Source: Symsagittifera roscoffensis (lineage: Eukaryota; Xenacoelomorpha; Acoela; Convolutidae). From it: a stretch of 64,000 nucleotides of DNA. The translations under genes and the position numbers were made by a program. Below, piece by piece: positions 32,967-45,737 of this stretch. Location of the stretch: positions 51,780,938-51,844,937 of the forward strand of contig NC_087069.1 in assembly GCF_963678635.1 (NCBI RefSeq). The letters are read 5' to 3'. The notes under the pieces were generated by a model, which saw nothing but the letters and a program-made list of their open reading frames with translations, had not been told where the DNA came from and did no database searches. The first letter of the stretch is position 1; every line of letters starts with the position of its first letter.

Positions 32967-35162
32967 ATCTTTCATGGTGCAGAAAATGACAACGATGTAA
33001 TCGCTACTGAAATAAAAAAACAGGAAGATTATGAAGCTGAGGTGGTTGTATATCGAGCACTTGAGAAATTGAAGGAGCCCCTTATTGTGTTTCATAGTTT
33101 TGATTACAGTCACGACCAGTTTCGAATCTGGGACTCGAATCATGATAGAAAAACCTGCAGTCGTTCTGGGGTAAAACCTAACTGTAAAAACGCGCATGCA
33201 GATGAAGCCGAGCATGATTTCGTTGTATTTGGACCTGATTACATCGTAATGATAGAAGTCAAGAATCCATCACTAGCTCAGGCTAAGACACACAACAAAA
33301 CGAGTAAAAGCAAAGAGAAAAACCCCGACGTTGGTCCTAATAAGTTAAGGAGCGAAGCCAATAATCTAACTCAAGCCACAACAAGTAAGCTAAATGACAA
33401 CATAGAGGAAAACACTGAAGTCGCTCCTAATGATTCAAGAAACAAAATCAAGGATTCATCGCTATCTCCATCATCAAAAACTTTGTTTCGGGTGCCAGGA
33501 TATCATCTATTCGGAAATTCCATCAAAATGTCAAAAGCTAAGAAACGATCACTTGCTCAGACTAAGACAGACAACAAAACGAGTGAAAGCAAAGAGGAAA
33601 ACCCTGATGTTGCTCCTAATAAGTTAAGGAGCGAAGCCAATAATCTACCGCAAGCCACAACAAGTCAGCCAAATGACAACATAGAGGAAAACTCTGAAGT
33701 CGCTCTTAATGATTCAAGAAACAAAGTCAAGGATTCATCGCTATCTCCAACATCAGAAAAAAAATCGGAAAAAAAACCTCCAATTTTGGTTGCTATTGAG
33801 AAAGCTACTACACAACTCGAGAAAGGAATGAAACTCCTTGAGAAAATTTCTGATTCCACTCAAACAGAAAATGGAATTTGTTCCCAAATCCGCGTTTTCC
33901 GTTTTGTTGCCTTCCCAAATATTTGCAAAAACCAAACCAACATTGTCGAACAAAACATCCCCCTAAACATTCATGCCATCTACAAAGATGATTTCAAAAA
34001 ATTCCACAAAATTTGGGCGAATATAAAGAACGAAGGAGCAAGTGTTCTTGGAAACAAAACGCTTTCAGGTGACATAACAAAAATACAGAGCGCAATTTTG
34101 CGATTATTTACCTCGCATAAGGGACAAAAAAATGAAAAATGTCTTAGTTTGAAAGAATGTGTCGTAGAGATTGATCAAAAATTAAGAAATTCAGAAATTA
34201 CCTTCAGAGGAAACAATACTCCTCCAAACCCATCAGTGATCAAAACAAGTGAACTCAAAGATCCGCCATTTGTGGTGAAAAATATCAACATTTTCGAAAC
34301 CTGTCTAAAGCTGAAATACATAACAAATGAGCAAAGAAACGCCTTTGAAGATGAAAACTACCCTATTGTAATCACTGGGGCAGCTGGGTCCGGAAAGACG
34401 ATTGTTCTGCTTGCTAAAGCTATTCACACAGTTTTGACTCAACCCGGAACTAAAATTTTTATTTTATTTCAAGGTGACTTTAAACTAGCTCGCTATTCAG
34501 AATATGTTGAACGAGCTGGTATCAAAGTTTACGAATACGGTTTTGATGAAGAAGACTTGAATAAGCTTGTTGACAAACTCGCAGAGCATGACATCATCAT
34601 CTGCCATGGATATCCATTAAATTATTTTGATTTTATTTTAAAGGCAAATGGTAAGTTCTTCCCTGAATTGAATCTGCTTTTGTTCGCAGACGATTCTCAA
34701 GATGATGATTTCTTTTGGCATCCTTATGACTTGGAATGCTGGAGTTGCTTGGTAGCGGATTTTACCCAAGAAAGCCAAGTGTATCGTTCAGATTTACAAC
34801 AATGGCTCGCCAGAGTAAAAGAGGAGAGAAACTTCAAAATTCATTGGCTAGGAAGGAGCTATAGGAACACACACAACATAGTTTCACAACTCATTCAGCT
34901 CGGTGAGGAAAAAGCGAAGCATAAACGGTCTAATGGGATAGAAAGAGATGGACTGGTACTACAACTCTCACCCATCCCAAAACATGGACACTTTATTCAT
35001 GGACCTGAAATCATTGTAAAGATATACCGGTTACCAGAAGAATTAAAACAAAACGACTATCATTGTTTCGTGGACAAGCTGATTGACAAAGAATATAATA
35101 AGTATTCCGAATTTTGCGTGGATTCCCAAATCAGCTGCGCCTTTTTATTGAAAAATAGCTTG
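32967..35162 (+). CDS. NERD-type nuclease fused to SF1 helicase, internal exon
   Basis: A 732-codon open exon. The N-terminus fits a NERD (PD-(D/E)XK) nuclease: an early E, then D84 (EHDFVVFGPD) and E97-V-K99 (MIEVKN). A long polar linker with two 70-residue repeats interrupts the fold before it resumes near QLEKGMKLL. Helicase motifs follow: Walker A GAAGSGKT (471-478), a DDSQ box (575-578), a VADFTQ motif III, and LGRSYRN motif IV. Motifs V and VI are missing. The frame has no ATG near its start and is preceded by GGTTTTAAACAG, so I place an acceptor at 32,966. A donor G|GTATAT at 35,163 would end the exon in phase 0. It probably acts on nucleic acid; the substrate is unknown. Confidence 0.8.
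33274..33760 (+). repeat. Internal direct duplication in the nuclease linker
   Basis: Two blocks of about 205 bp (33,274-33,475 and 33,553-33,760) align with few substitutions and keep frame. They share NKLRSEANNL and KDSSLSP at the protein level. They are separated by about 70 bp of unique sequence. The repeat lengthens a disordered, K/S/N/E-rich insertion within the nuclease domain. Confidence 0.85.
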
Positions 35163-37689
35163 GTATATAATCTTGAGCAGTCGCTAAATTTTTAAACATT
35201 ATAGCGATTGGTACACAGGTGGAAAATGATAGTGGCAAAATTCTGACACCTCTCAATAAAAAGTTTTTTTACCGCTAAATTCTAATCTATGGAAATGAAA
35301 AAAAAGAGCCCCAGCTCAAAAAACTTGAAATTTCCTTAACGTAAACTAAAGTTCTCTTCAGTATTCGAAGCTTTCGACATGGCTTTAAGCGCATTTTTTC
35401 ATATCTCTTAAGAATGAATATCTTTTTTGCTTAAATCTCAGAATGCTATGGCTAAAAACACTAATTGCGTTGCCAGAACTTGTTAGCAATCTGAACTGAT
35501 TCTAAACTTAAGTTTTTATATTGCTTGAGCTCCGGTGACCGCAAGTTTTCTCGAGTGGTTATTTTGATTTTGTCTTGAACTAGACAAAACCCTTGAATCT
35601 CTTCGAAATTTTTTTCCAACTAAACAATCTGCAGCGTCAAGTTTTTCAGTATAAAACCATCAATGAATTTCATTACCGGTGCAAGCTCGTTGCTTCACGC
35701 GCAAGAAAAACTACCCGCGTCATTCATTTTAATTTGTTGATACTAACTCTGCCATACCTGATCTAAGTATTAATCCAAACGCTTTTGTTCACCACTGTCG
35801 ACTTTCCACGACGCTCCACGACTGTCCACCACTATTTTAAGCCATTTTTTACTGTTACTCGGTAACCGTGACTTGGCATGAAGGCGTAAGTAACTCAGTT
35901 AAAAGACCTAGCTGAAATAACTTCAATTGTCTGAAAAAAAACATTTGGCATCTTAAAACAATATCGAGCTAAAATAAGGAAATCGTGCGCTGTTATTGCA
36001 CCAGATTTGAGAAAATAATTTATAAAATCAAATTTTTACGCACTCTAACCATAAGTAAAGTCAATTACCTGATATCAAAAGGTAAAGGGTAAGGATGAGC
36101 AGTTCCGCAACGTATTCTCACAATAATCAACGTATTCGCATCCTAGTCAATTTGCAGAAGCACCTAGCCGAAGTATATTGAAGCGTATGGTGGGGCGTTT
36201 GAGTGAATTGGTCTTATAGTTATCTTATAAAATGTTGTGTTTGTGTTACAGTGCTTTAATGTCTCTTCATTGGTTTTTGTGATGGCTTAAAGTTTGATAC
36301 GTCCCTCTATTGAATTCAATCGCATATTGTAACAGTTTGTCACAACGGACCAGGAATTAAACCGTAAATTACAAAAAAAACTGAGTGTCAGCTTAATTTA
36401 GAAATCGAGCTCCCAAGTGTTCATATTACTCTTCAAAAAGGCAACGAGAACAAAAAACGTATTTTTTTTTCTGAAAACTACATCATTTGCAGTTTTTTTC
36501 CTGAAAAGGGCTTTCTTGTTAGTAACTAAAACATTCAAATTGCCGAAAAAGCTACTAATAGAGATGAAAAGTGAGGAATTGGAACAGTGGCTTCATTTTG
36601 TGACAAAGCGACACGAACTGGTACCACACAAACATAGGAACTATGTGGTGTTTAGGGAGCAAGCAAGGTTTATTTCATCTCGTTTGGGGAAACGGGTTCT
36701 TTGAAAGCTCACTTAAAATCTCAAAATTTACATTAGTATAGATCGAGTCAGAGTAGGTTGATTTATAACTTTGATTTCTAGCATTGGAAAAAAGATCTGA
36801 TGTTAACCAATTTGAAACAGAAGTGGTCGAGAGACAAAGCGAAGCATCAATGCGCTTACAAGAACCTCAAAAACCAAGAGCCAAAAAATAAAAAAAAAGG
36901 TTGGGAGAAGTACAAACCCGCGAGGAAAGTAGATAAAAACTACTAAATAAAAACAACTAAAGCCGAACTGCAGGATGACTACGACTATGTTTTCTTTTTT
37001 GCTAGCTTGTTAAGTTCTTCTAGGGAAACATAAGATATACGCACAGAATCTTGAGTGGAAAATGTTTCGAGTTTGAACACGGTATTGACCGTAACCGAAC
37101 CGAGCGCATTTTTTTCTGGAATAATTACGATTCAGTTTAACGCCAACGTGGATGTAGTTTTTGTGTTTAAAGTCAAATGAGGAGGTTTGTCTTCAACAAT
37201 AATGCTTGGGGCTGAAATCCTTCCTAATAATCCTAGATTTGTTACGCAGCCAACACGGATGCCCAGCGCACTATAGGTAATTATATGTCGAATATAAACG
37301 AAAAGTAAATGAAACCCCCTTCGGTTTTCAGTCGCAAACAATTGGGTCGATGCTGAGCCTGTCGCTTCAGCTATTTTTGAAAATTTTTCGTCACTGCGGT
37401 ATTTAACTTTAGTTCTTCATACTTCAGTTCTTTTGGTAATACCCCCTGTTGGTCATCCCACTTACTTCAGTCAATTCTGTCACCCAAACCACGCATCGTG
37501 ATTTCATTCAACTGCAAATTCGATACGTGCAAATTGTAACCCGTTAAAGTCAAATGAAACACCGCATATATTTGAGTGGATTAAACCAGTTAACAATCCA
37601 AAAATTTTAACGCACCCGTACAATAGCAGTGGAACATGTTTTTTCACTTCATTCAGCTCATGAGATAGCACCCTTGCAATCCATGCATC
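35163..37689. other. Proposed intron sequence, nothing recognised
   Basis: Start of the proposed 27.8-kb intron. A frame at 36,417-36,704 ends in a charged segment (KSEELEQWLHFV) that might belong to the upstream part of the BEL/Pao element, but this is not certain. Base composition becomes less AT-rich toward the BEL remnant. Confidence 0.35.
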
Positions 37690-40600
37690 TGTTCATCAGC
37701 CGTATGTTTCGATTTTGGTCGTATCTCACGTATATCAACCTGAACCAAATTATGTTGGTGCGTCAACGCAATCGATATCTGTTCAAGACTTAGTCGTAGT
37801 CATGGCGTCAAACAGAAGGCTCCATCACCTAATTGGGAAATTTTTAAACCACGATGGTAACCGTTACAATGGATTGAATGAGTATGTTAGTTTCGCAGCT
37901 TTTTTGATTCTCATTTCACTCCCTCGGATAGCATTAAGATGGCGTACCGAAAAACAGGAAAGCTAAACCTTCGCTGTTAACAGGAAAGCTAAATTGGCAA
38001 TTGCGGACTTGGAGTATTGAGATGGGATTTTAAAGGGATGCACTGAGGATTGAAAATTTTGGTTAACGCAAACCTTCGAGAGCGCCAACCTTGAAAAATT
38101 TAACAGCGTTCCACCAGTTGAAAAGCTCAATTTAGAAAGCATTGTAAGTTCTGTTTGCGTTATTGCAGTTTTATTGGTGAGCTTCAATCGTTGTAGAGTG
38201 AGGACATTTTGAAAACAACCGTCATCTTGAATCAAACTTTATTTAGATTGCCTCCGAACATGAAGAAGTTGAAAAATAAAGCCAAAATGAGTGAGCTTGT
38301 AAAATTTTTCTCTGCTAAAACAAAAACCGAGGAACCGTCAAGACAAAAACTGCTACCCGAGTTTTTGCATCAAGTGCTAAACCAAGCAAAGTTGAATATC
38401 TGTCTGCTCGCATCGCGCTGGTAAACATCCGTTATGAGGTGTTGAGGTCTTCAAGGAAAAGAATTCTAATCAAAAGGCAAATTTTTGCCGGAAGAAACAT
38501 TTTGTTTTTTTTTCTGTCTGCAAGCATAATCCGTAAATGCGCAAAGGCTCGAAATTGCACAAACCTGAATGCAAAGTGTGCACATTTTTCACTATTGCAT
38601 GGTGCAGATTGTATTTTTTCTCCTTGAATGCAAAAAATTTTATTTTTCCGGAAATATTTCGGCGGAAAATCAAAATTTTTTTGTTTCGCATCTTTGTTGC
38701 AGGACGTTAAAATCATGTTTCAGGTTATAGATTTAAGGGTGTCATCTGATTCAAAAACCGATAATGCTCTTGTTTTGTGTGATCCTTCGAGCAAGCACTC
38801 CTGGCTTCCTCAAGCTTCGCCTGCCGTATAAAATTGTCAGGGAAAAAAGATTTGAGCCTCCATAGTTCAATTCACTAATTTTTTTCGAGTGAATTTTTCG
38901 AGGTGACACATTTTGCTGACATATCTAAGACTGGTAAAATTTTTAATGTAACCGCTTACATGCAGGATGAAATTATTATTGGGTCTCGAAGGTTGATGTT
39001 TTGGCTGTTCAAGAAAATTACCCATACTTGGAACCGAGAAAGCCGGCTCGGTATCTTTATTCGGATATTGAAATGGTTGTCGGTCAGGATTTTTATCACC
39101 ACATACTTCCGTTTGATTATATTCATGGTAATGATAGAAAAACTCCAGTGGTTTGTCTGCCAATAGGATGAGTTTTGAGTGGCATTCTTCCCTCATTGTC
39201 CAGATTGTTGTCAGTTTGCTTCAAGTGCAATGGTGAAGGCGTTGAACTTCTAAGTCAACTCAAAACGTAGTATGAGATATAAAACCTTCTTAAATCAACA
39301 ATATACCAGGATGGTGAACGGTTATGGGTAGGATCTTTTCGGACTGACGATAGCAATGTTTTACCCAATAATTAATACACAGCGCTTGAAAAATTGATAG
39401 AAAACTATTGTGGTTTGAAAAATAAAGGTTAACACTGAGACGGAAAATCGTTTGTTATTCCCCTTAAACTGAACGATCCGCAGCCCCGATTGACCAGTGA
39501 ATGTTTTTACCTCATCATCTTGTCCTCATCCCAAACCAGGTAATTTTTGACGGGTTATAAGCGGCGCGTCAAAACTTCCAGGCAACTCACTGAATTATTT
39601 TTTCCACTGAAAAGTTGATTACACGTTCATATGCACGCCTGTCAACATTAGTTTACCATCTCCTCGAACATTGAGTGTATGTCCCTCCAAGTTGGCGTAC
39701 TTCCGTATAATTCATTGCCCTTTATGTGGCGCGAGGTCGCCACATCGCTTGTGGAAGTTTTTCGGTATACCGGGCACATTTTCGGTGAGTAATTACTAGG
39801 TTTTACATTGATGATAATTGGGGTTCATTCGACAATTGCGATGAAGTTCTGCGAATAAGAAACACAGTGGGGAACGTCTCACCAAGTTTGTTAGTCAATT
39901 TCCTACAATTGAAGAAAGTTTTAATCTTTCAATTGTTGTAATTGCAAAGGTAACGGAAGTTTCAAATGGGAGTGATAATGTGAATTCTCATGCAATAGGG
40001 TTGACATTGAACCTTGAAAATGACTCTCTTGTAGTTAGTCGTGGGATCAAATGTGAGTTTCAAACATCTGTTACGCAGCTAACTGTTAACCAGAGTAGCT
40101 ACAAGTTAACCCGCACCTTTTTGGGGAATGAGATCAGCACGGTGTTACAATGGCTTCACTCCGTCAAGAGTTTACCATCTTTCCTTGCAAACTTTATGTG
40201 TGCAATACAGCACCTTATCACTGTGGATCAATATAATCTTGCGGACACTCAAACAAGCGGAAAAATGGCGAAATGCCAGAAAGAAAGCAGTCGGGCCAGG
40301 GCTCAAAGTTCCCTGTTAGGAAAAAAGTAGCCTTTCATTCTGATTCCAGATATTGGTACTAAAACCCGCTGAAAAACATCCCTGGACGACACAATAGAAA
40401 AATCAACATGAAGCTTTCAGAGCTCGTTTTTGTACGGGAGAAGTGGAGTAGTTTTAGAAAACTACATCGACAATTTTGATTGATGTAGAAGTATTGTCGA
40501 AACAAGCACTTCCGCGGGACTAGTTATCAGATCACCAAACCGACCGAACTAGCAATTGCGAAAGAAAAAGTGCTACATTTAGCTCAATCTAAAATGTTCT

Positions 40601-41860
40601 CGGTTGATTTCAAACACCATCGATCTAGCATAGCAATAAAAATGTCTAGACGCCTGACAGGCTGCTCATTTTTGATTGACCTTGGTGGCCTGATTCGTTC
40701 CACCAGACAGATTCTACGCTAGGCTGAAATAAGTTTCAAAACCAATCATCCCATCATTCTCGTGACATGTTTGTGAAAACAAGTCTGAAGAATCTGCAAT
40801 TCAGCCATAACCATCAGCCTTTAATTATGGCCCAAAATAAAAACCGAGTCTGTAGTATTGGGTCTGCGAACGCCTCTCTGTGTGTTTTCAAACGCAGAAA
40901 ACGGAGGCCATGCACCTTCTATACCGTGATATTAGAAATCTTTGTCGAACAGCTTGCCCACCACCAACAGCCATTCACTAATTATGAGGTGGATTATGTT
41001 GGTCTGTTTTTTGAGATTGTTCGCCGAAGTAGTGAGAAAAGATGATTTCATTGTTCACTTGTACTAATACCTGTGCTGTATATATCGAAACTGTTCCGTC
41101 TATGAACGCCGGCTCTTGCGTCATTTGTATTGGAAGATTTATCGCCCGATGTAGTACGACAAAGGTTTTGTGGTCAAACAGCTGTCCAAACCTAAAGGTT
41201 GCGGAGAATGATTTTCAGACTAGCGTCGGAAAAGTGAAACAGTTAGCATGCCCAATTTTTAGTGGAGAAGGGGATTAAGTAAAAATGCACTACCCCTGGC
41301 GCACCGCATAATTGCGGGTCTTTGGAAAGTTTAGGGGTCCAGTTTTGTACGCAATCATCGGTACTCACAAGTTAATGAACGAGGTAACCCACGTTTTGTT
41401 TACTGAACCAATCGTTAACTGCCCGTCCACTGACACCCATTTTTCCCATTTAAATTCAATTGGAAGCGTTTGTGCCCAACTATTTCCTTTTAAGCGAGCA
41501 GTTTCTAAGGTTTCCATTGCTATTTCTTGATGAAAACGTCGATCAGCGAAAGCACTATGTGAGAGCACAAGTTTATGCAACTTCTACTTGGCAGCGTTAA
41601 CTAAATGAGTACGTACCTCCTTTTATTAAGCGCTCGAACTGGCATGCCGATTCTAATAGTGATTTACAGACTACTGATCTCGCTCGGATCGTCGATTCCA
41701 GCAGCCCCCTGGGCACTATCCTTTAGGCCGTGTAGCTGCGTTGCACCAGAGCAAAGATTACATCGCTTGTTCAGGACTTTAAAGGGCATTTTCGTAAGGC
41801 GTCTCGTTAAACTCTCTCCGGTTCCTCCGGCTTTGTGGACAGAAGGTTTTCTCAATAGAG
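37690..41860 (+). pseudogene. Decayed BEL/Pao retrotransposon (gag-pol remnant)
   Basis: Broken frames on this strand occur in BEL/Pao order. They are: a Gag-like DUF1759-type segment (about 37,800-38,150), a KLP-like gag segment (38,209-38,424), a weak CCHC-like piece (about 38,540-38,600), the protease-linker with ALVLCDPSS and GQDFYHHILPF (38,700-39,230), an RT-proximal piece with LPNNY (39,300-39,420), the RNase H part with TVLQWLHSVKSLPSF (40,130-40,290), the integrase with ALFTC-like and CVICIGRFIARCS (40,960-41,270), and a C-terminal FVRRLVKLSPVP (41,780-41,850). Stops and frameshifts occur throughout, and the central RT catalytic box was not found. LTRs were not identified. Assignment rests on motif order. 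Confidence 0.75.
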
Positions 41861-42290
41861 AATAAGTTTGAACCAAAAAAAATCAGTAAATAAGCTAACT
41901 AAAAACGTAGAATAAGAGTGTAACTGCATAATAATATGAATTATAAATGCATTGAAATAAAGCGACAAATGAGGTTAGGCTAACGCTAACGACCGGAAAT
42001 TCGACCGACCCTTCGTAACCGTGTACAAATCTCCCATCAAAAAACTCAGTTTTTTTAAGTAAAACTTATTCATTTAGTGCATAAAACGGTCTTGGTCGAA
42101 TTTGATTCACAGGTTTTTGTCTGTCAGAACCGTATTTTGCCAAAGTTTGAAACTTAAACACACGCTCAAAAAGTCAGTTCCGAAATAATTCGTGTTATTG
42201 ATTGTTTTGAACTATGAAAAAAGACAATTTGAAACAAACGTTTTGCCAAAATGTCGCCTTTCATTTCCCGTGTCTCTGTGAGGGTGTGCA
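41861..42290. other. Intergenic or intronic stretch
   Basis: No frame or repeat of note. It follows directly after the BEL/Pao C-terminal fragment and might include a decayed LTR that I cannot define without its partner. Confidence 0.35.
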
Positions 42291-42297
42291 AGTGTGT

Positions 42298-42358
<61 letters not shown>
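42291..42358. repeat. GT microsatellite
   Basis: About 68 bp of almost pure GT, followed by shorter GTGTG patches to 42,407. Open frames on both strands here are repeat artefacts. Confidence 0.95.
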
Positions 42359-42362
<4 letters not shown>

Positions 42363-42844
42363 CCCGAGCGTGTGCGTATGTGTGTGTTATTTCCAGTGTG
42401 TGTGTTGGGAGAGGTTTTCTGGAGAAATAAGGACAATTCCTTGGCGTTTAGTTGAACCTTCAAATGTTTAGCTAAACCTTCAATATTTGGAGAAGTCCAT
42501 GTGGCTCGAAACTTGTTCTATCTTTAAAGCGTAAATTTTTTTGTAATTTAAAATTTGTAAGAATATTGCCAGATTTGTTTCTTATTTCAGAATTCAAAAG
42601 CTTGCTAGCATCTTACAGGATATGAAATCTCATACACTTAATTTCAATGTAAATTTTTTACAATGGGTCCAAAAAAAATTGATAAAGCGTGTATCTACAA
42701 TTTTAGTTTCATGGAAAATTTGCATTCCCTTGAACACAAAAAAGATTCAGTGATATCCTATAGTAGATGCAAAACTGAGCTGCCTGTTTTCAATTTTTTT
42801 TTCAATATTCATTTGGAATACGTCTCCGGTGTGATATTTTGCTA

Positions 42845-43822
42845 CCCACAATGACAAAAGTGGATATAAATCGATTTTAAAACAAAATCGGTTTTTGTCA
42901 CTTTTTCTTCTAAACTTCGAATGACAGAAAAAAAAAGAAAATTTTTGCTACGTTTGTTAGAGTTACCAAAATTGACTAAATGTTTCAAAAAAAAACCCCA
43001 ACCGTCCCCCCATGCCCCCCATATCTTATCCACCAGCTCAAGCCCTCTCCCCCCAATTCTTATCTCCCCATCAATTATACCAGATATAATTTTTTCCTCT
43101 AAATTCATTATATTAGACACTATTATTGATCCAAAATACTGACAATTCATTTTGACAATTTTCTTGATTTGTTATATATGTTAATGAACAAAATCTGATC
43201 TACAATGATGATTTTCTAGTTTTTTGTTGCATAGTTTTGAGCTCAAATTTTGATTTTTGGTGAATTTTTTCTCTATTTAATACATTGGCTTTTGCCCAGT
43301 ATCTGATTTACATTGATAGTTTTTGAAACAACTTTTTTTCATTTTTTCGAGATCAAAATCTGATTTATATTGACCAATTTTTTCATTCGTTACCTTCAGG
43401 TTTTTGCCCATGATCCGATTTTAAATGTTGATTTTTTATAATTTCAATGCATATCATTGAGCTCAAAATCGGGTTTATATTAAAAAAATTTTAATGTATT
43501 TAATGAAGTCTAAAACATCTGGCACGTGTGTTTTTATTTAAAAAACAAAGAATAAAAAATTTCAATTAGTTTTCTAAATAGCATGTTTTTCTGCCTTGTT
43601 AGCAAAAAAAAAACGATTTTGATGTGGCGGAAAATCCATCGAAATCGACTTAAAGCGATTTTTTAGACTCTTAAATCGATTTAAAATTTTCAAAAAAATC
43701 GATTTAAATCAATTTAAAATCCACTTAAGTTCGTAACGTGTAAATTGTTAATCAATTTGGATCGATTTAAAATCGATGTAAAACCAATTGAAATCAATGG
43801 AAACCATTTCTGTCAGTGCGGG
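42845..43822. mobile_element. TA-flanked element rich in ATCGAT words
   Basis: The left end CCCACAATGACAAAAGTGG and right end CCATTTCTGTCAGTGCGGG are inverted repeats with four mismatches, each next to TA. The interior near both ends, mostly the right, has many AAATCGATTT-type words. No coding capacity; the 102-codon minus frame at 42,842-43,150 is a by-product. 978 bp. A second left end of the same family begins 20 bp downstream. Confidence 0.7.
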
Positions 43823-43841
43823 TAAGTTAAAGTCAAAGATA

Positions 43842-44060
43842 TCCCGCAATGACGAAAAGGATCGATTTTAGTATGGAAAAAGAAGTTGATTAATTTTAGA
43901 TGGGTTTTATTATGAGAAAAGTACAATTATTAAAAAAAAGATAAACACTGATTTAAGTCGATTTAAAATCGATTTAAATTGATCACAAATCTCAACAAAA
44001 AAACTGATCCAAATCGATTTTACATCGATTTAAATCTATTTTTTCCAGCCTTAATTCGTT
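43842..44060 (+). mobile_element. Partial second copy of the ATCGAT-word element
   Basis: TCCCGCAATGACGAAAAGG matches the left terminus of the previous element (CCCACAATGACAAAAGTGG) and is again followed by GATCGATTTTA and several AAATCGATTT words up to about 44,040. The right terminus was not found, so the copy is truncated. Confidence 0.5.
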
Positions 44061-45049
44061 TTTTTTTCTAAGAGGATCAAAAAGGTTTTGAATCAGTTTC
44101 AATTGATTTTTTTATTCGTTTCATTAGTTTCTTATTTATTGCATTTATTATTTGCCTATATCTTTAAATATTACATCCATAGCGTCTTGTAGCTTAAAAA
44201 AGATCAAATAAAAAAATAGCGATAAAAATGTATGATTTCCTTGCATATTTTCTATGATTTTTTTTGCTATGATTTTCATTCATGTTTTTCTATGATTTAA
44301 TTGCATATTATTGAGATCAAAATTTAATTTACTCTGACTCTTTTTTTGTTTCTTACTTAAGTTTTTGCCCATTATCTGATTTACAATGATTTTCTACAAT
44401 TTCATTGCATAGTTTCGAGTTTCCCATAATTTTCCGATAAATTTTTAATACAGCAGGGTTCTCAGAAAATCATACCAGGGGTTATAGCGGATTTACAAGG
44501 TCATTCAAGGTTCAACATAATTGAAGGGCCACACAATTACAGCCCAACAATAAGACAAGCAAGCGTCTTTCGTGTACGCTACGCATACGCTATTAATCAC
44601 TATATATGTGTTTTAATTTCTCAATAACTAATTCATCAAACAACCCCTGTGTAAACTACAGCCAAATAATCAGACAGGCAAGCATCTTTTAAAAAGTTAG
44701 TATACTCCAATCGAAATGTGTTTTTTCATCCTTGTTGACAAAAAAACAAAAATACAAACAAAAGGGCCGATTAAAAAATTTGAGGCAAGCTCGCATATGA
44801 TCTGTTGTGGAAGCCTCAGGTGCAAATTTCTTAAAATATTTGATGCGATTTGTTCACGACAGGGGGAACTAACCTACACAATATTTGTATTTGCTTAAGC
44901 TGAATCTTTATCTCAAAAAATGTGGTTTGCCAGCTTCAGTTTAGTTTATTTTTCTTACCAAAAAACACATTGAGAAAATTATTTATTGTCTAGAAGTCTT
45001 GTCGTTTTAACTTATTCCTTCCGCACCACTATTTATGAAATGATAACCG
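44061..45049. other. AT-rich stretch, no gene recognised
   Basis: Contains two diverged copies of a phrase like AATAAGACAAGCAAGCGTC (about 44,550 and 44,670), about 120 bp apart. A 60-codon frame at 44,716-44,898 is not convincing. Confidence 0.4.
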
Positions 45050-45335
45050 CAGAAAAAGTGAAGGGTAAAATAAGTCACGCAGCAGAGCGACATGCACAGT
45101 CTTTACAGTTAATAGGGCCCATTCTCAGTTGATCGGCACATTAAGACGACAGCTGCTTACCGGGTCGTGGATACATCCTTTTCGAGGAGCCCCGGATCAC
45201 CACGCAAGTGGGAGCAATGTATCCCTTTATGGTCAACGCCACGGCACGGGTCGAAGGCCTGGTCGAGGTCGGAAAGAAAGTGGAACAGCAGCTGTGTTTT
45301 TGTCTAACAAGGGCATGGTGCCAGCACATGACCCC

Positions 45336-45380
45336 TGTGAGCTTATCTTAGCTGGTGACGTAGAGACGAACCCAGGCCCG
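45336..45380 (+). other. 2A-like translational-skipping motif in the LINE N-terminus
   Basis: The frame reads CELILAGDVETNPGP, which matches the 2A consensus D(V/I)ExNPGP exactly, with the hydrophobic LIL upstream that active 2A peptides have. Such motifs make ribosomes skip one peptide bond before the final proline. They are known from picornavirus-like viruses and from some LINEs (trypanosome L1Tc/ingi, sea urchin and amphioxus elements). Here it would release a short N-terminal peptide. The nearest in-frame ATG upstream is at 45,315, only seven codons before the motif. Confidence 0.9.
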
Positions 45381-45737
45381 GCTTGCGACAGCTGTCGACG
45401 GACTCTGAGGTCGGACCTCACGCCCGGAGCCGAAGGACGCAGGGAAGACATGAGCCCCCGGGGTTCCACAGGAGCGAGAGAGAGACAGTGTGCATAAGGT
45501 GCTGCATGGCGCTCAAAGCTACCGCCGGTGTGCAATGTGCTGAGGAGCATTACACCAGTATGCGCCACAAGAAGACCGCCTGCAGTGGCATCAGTAGGTA
45601 CTCGAGCGACAAGTGGCGCTTCAACGCGCACAGGAAGGAAGCAATAAGAGAGACGGTTCCCACCGAGACGCTGGCGGGCAGACCGGTGGAGCAGTTGACC
45701 CAGAGAGAGGCAGACAGCACGCGCGTTAAAAGGGTCA

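Noticed and set aside
32949-33215. 88-codon minus-strand frame
   Set aside because: Antisense to the NERD-helicase exon, with no recognisable features.
42212-42471. Open frames on both strands over the GT repeat
   Set aside because: They consist mainly of Cys-Val or Thr-His dipeptides produced by the microsatellite.
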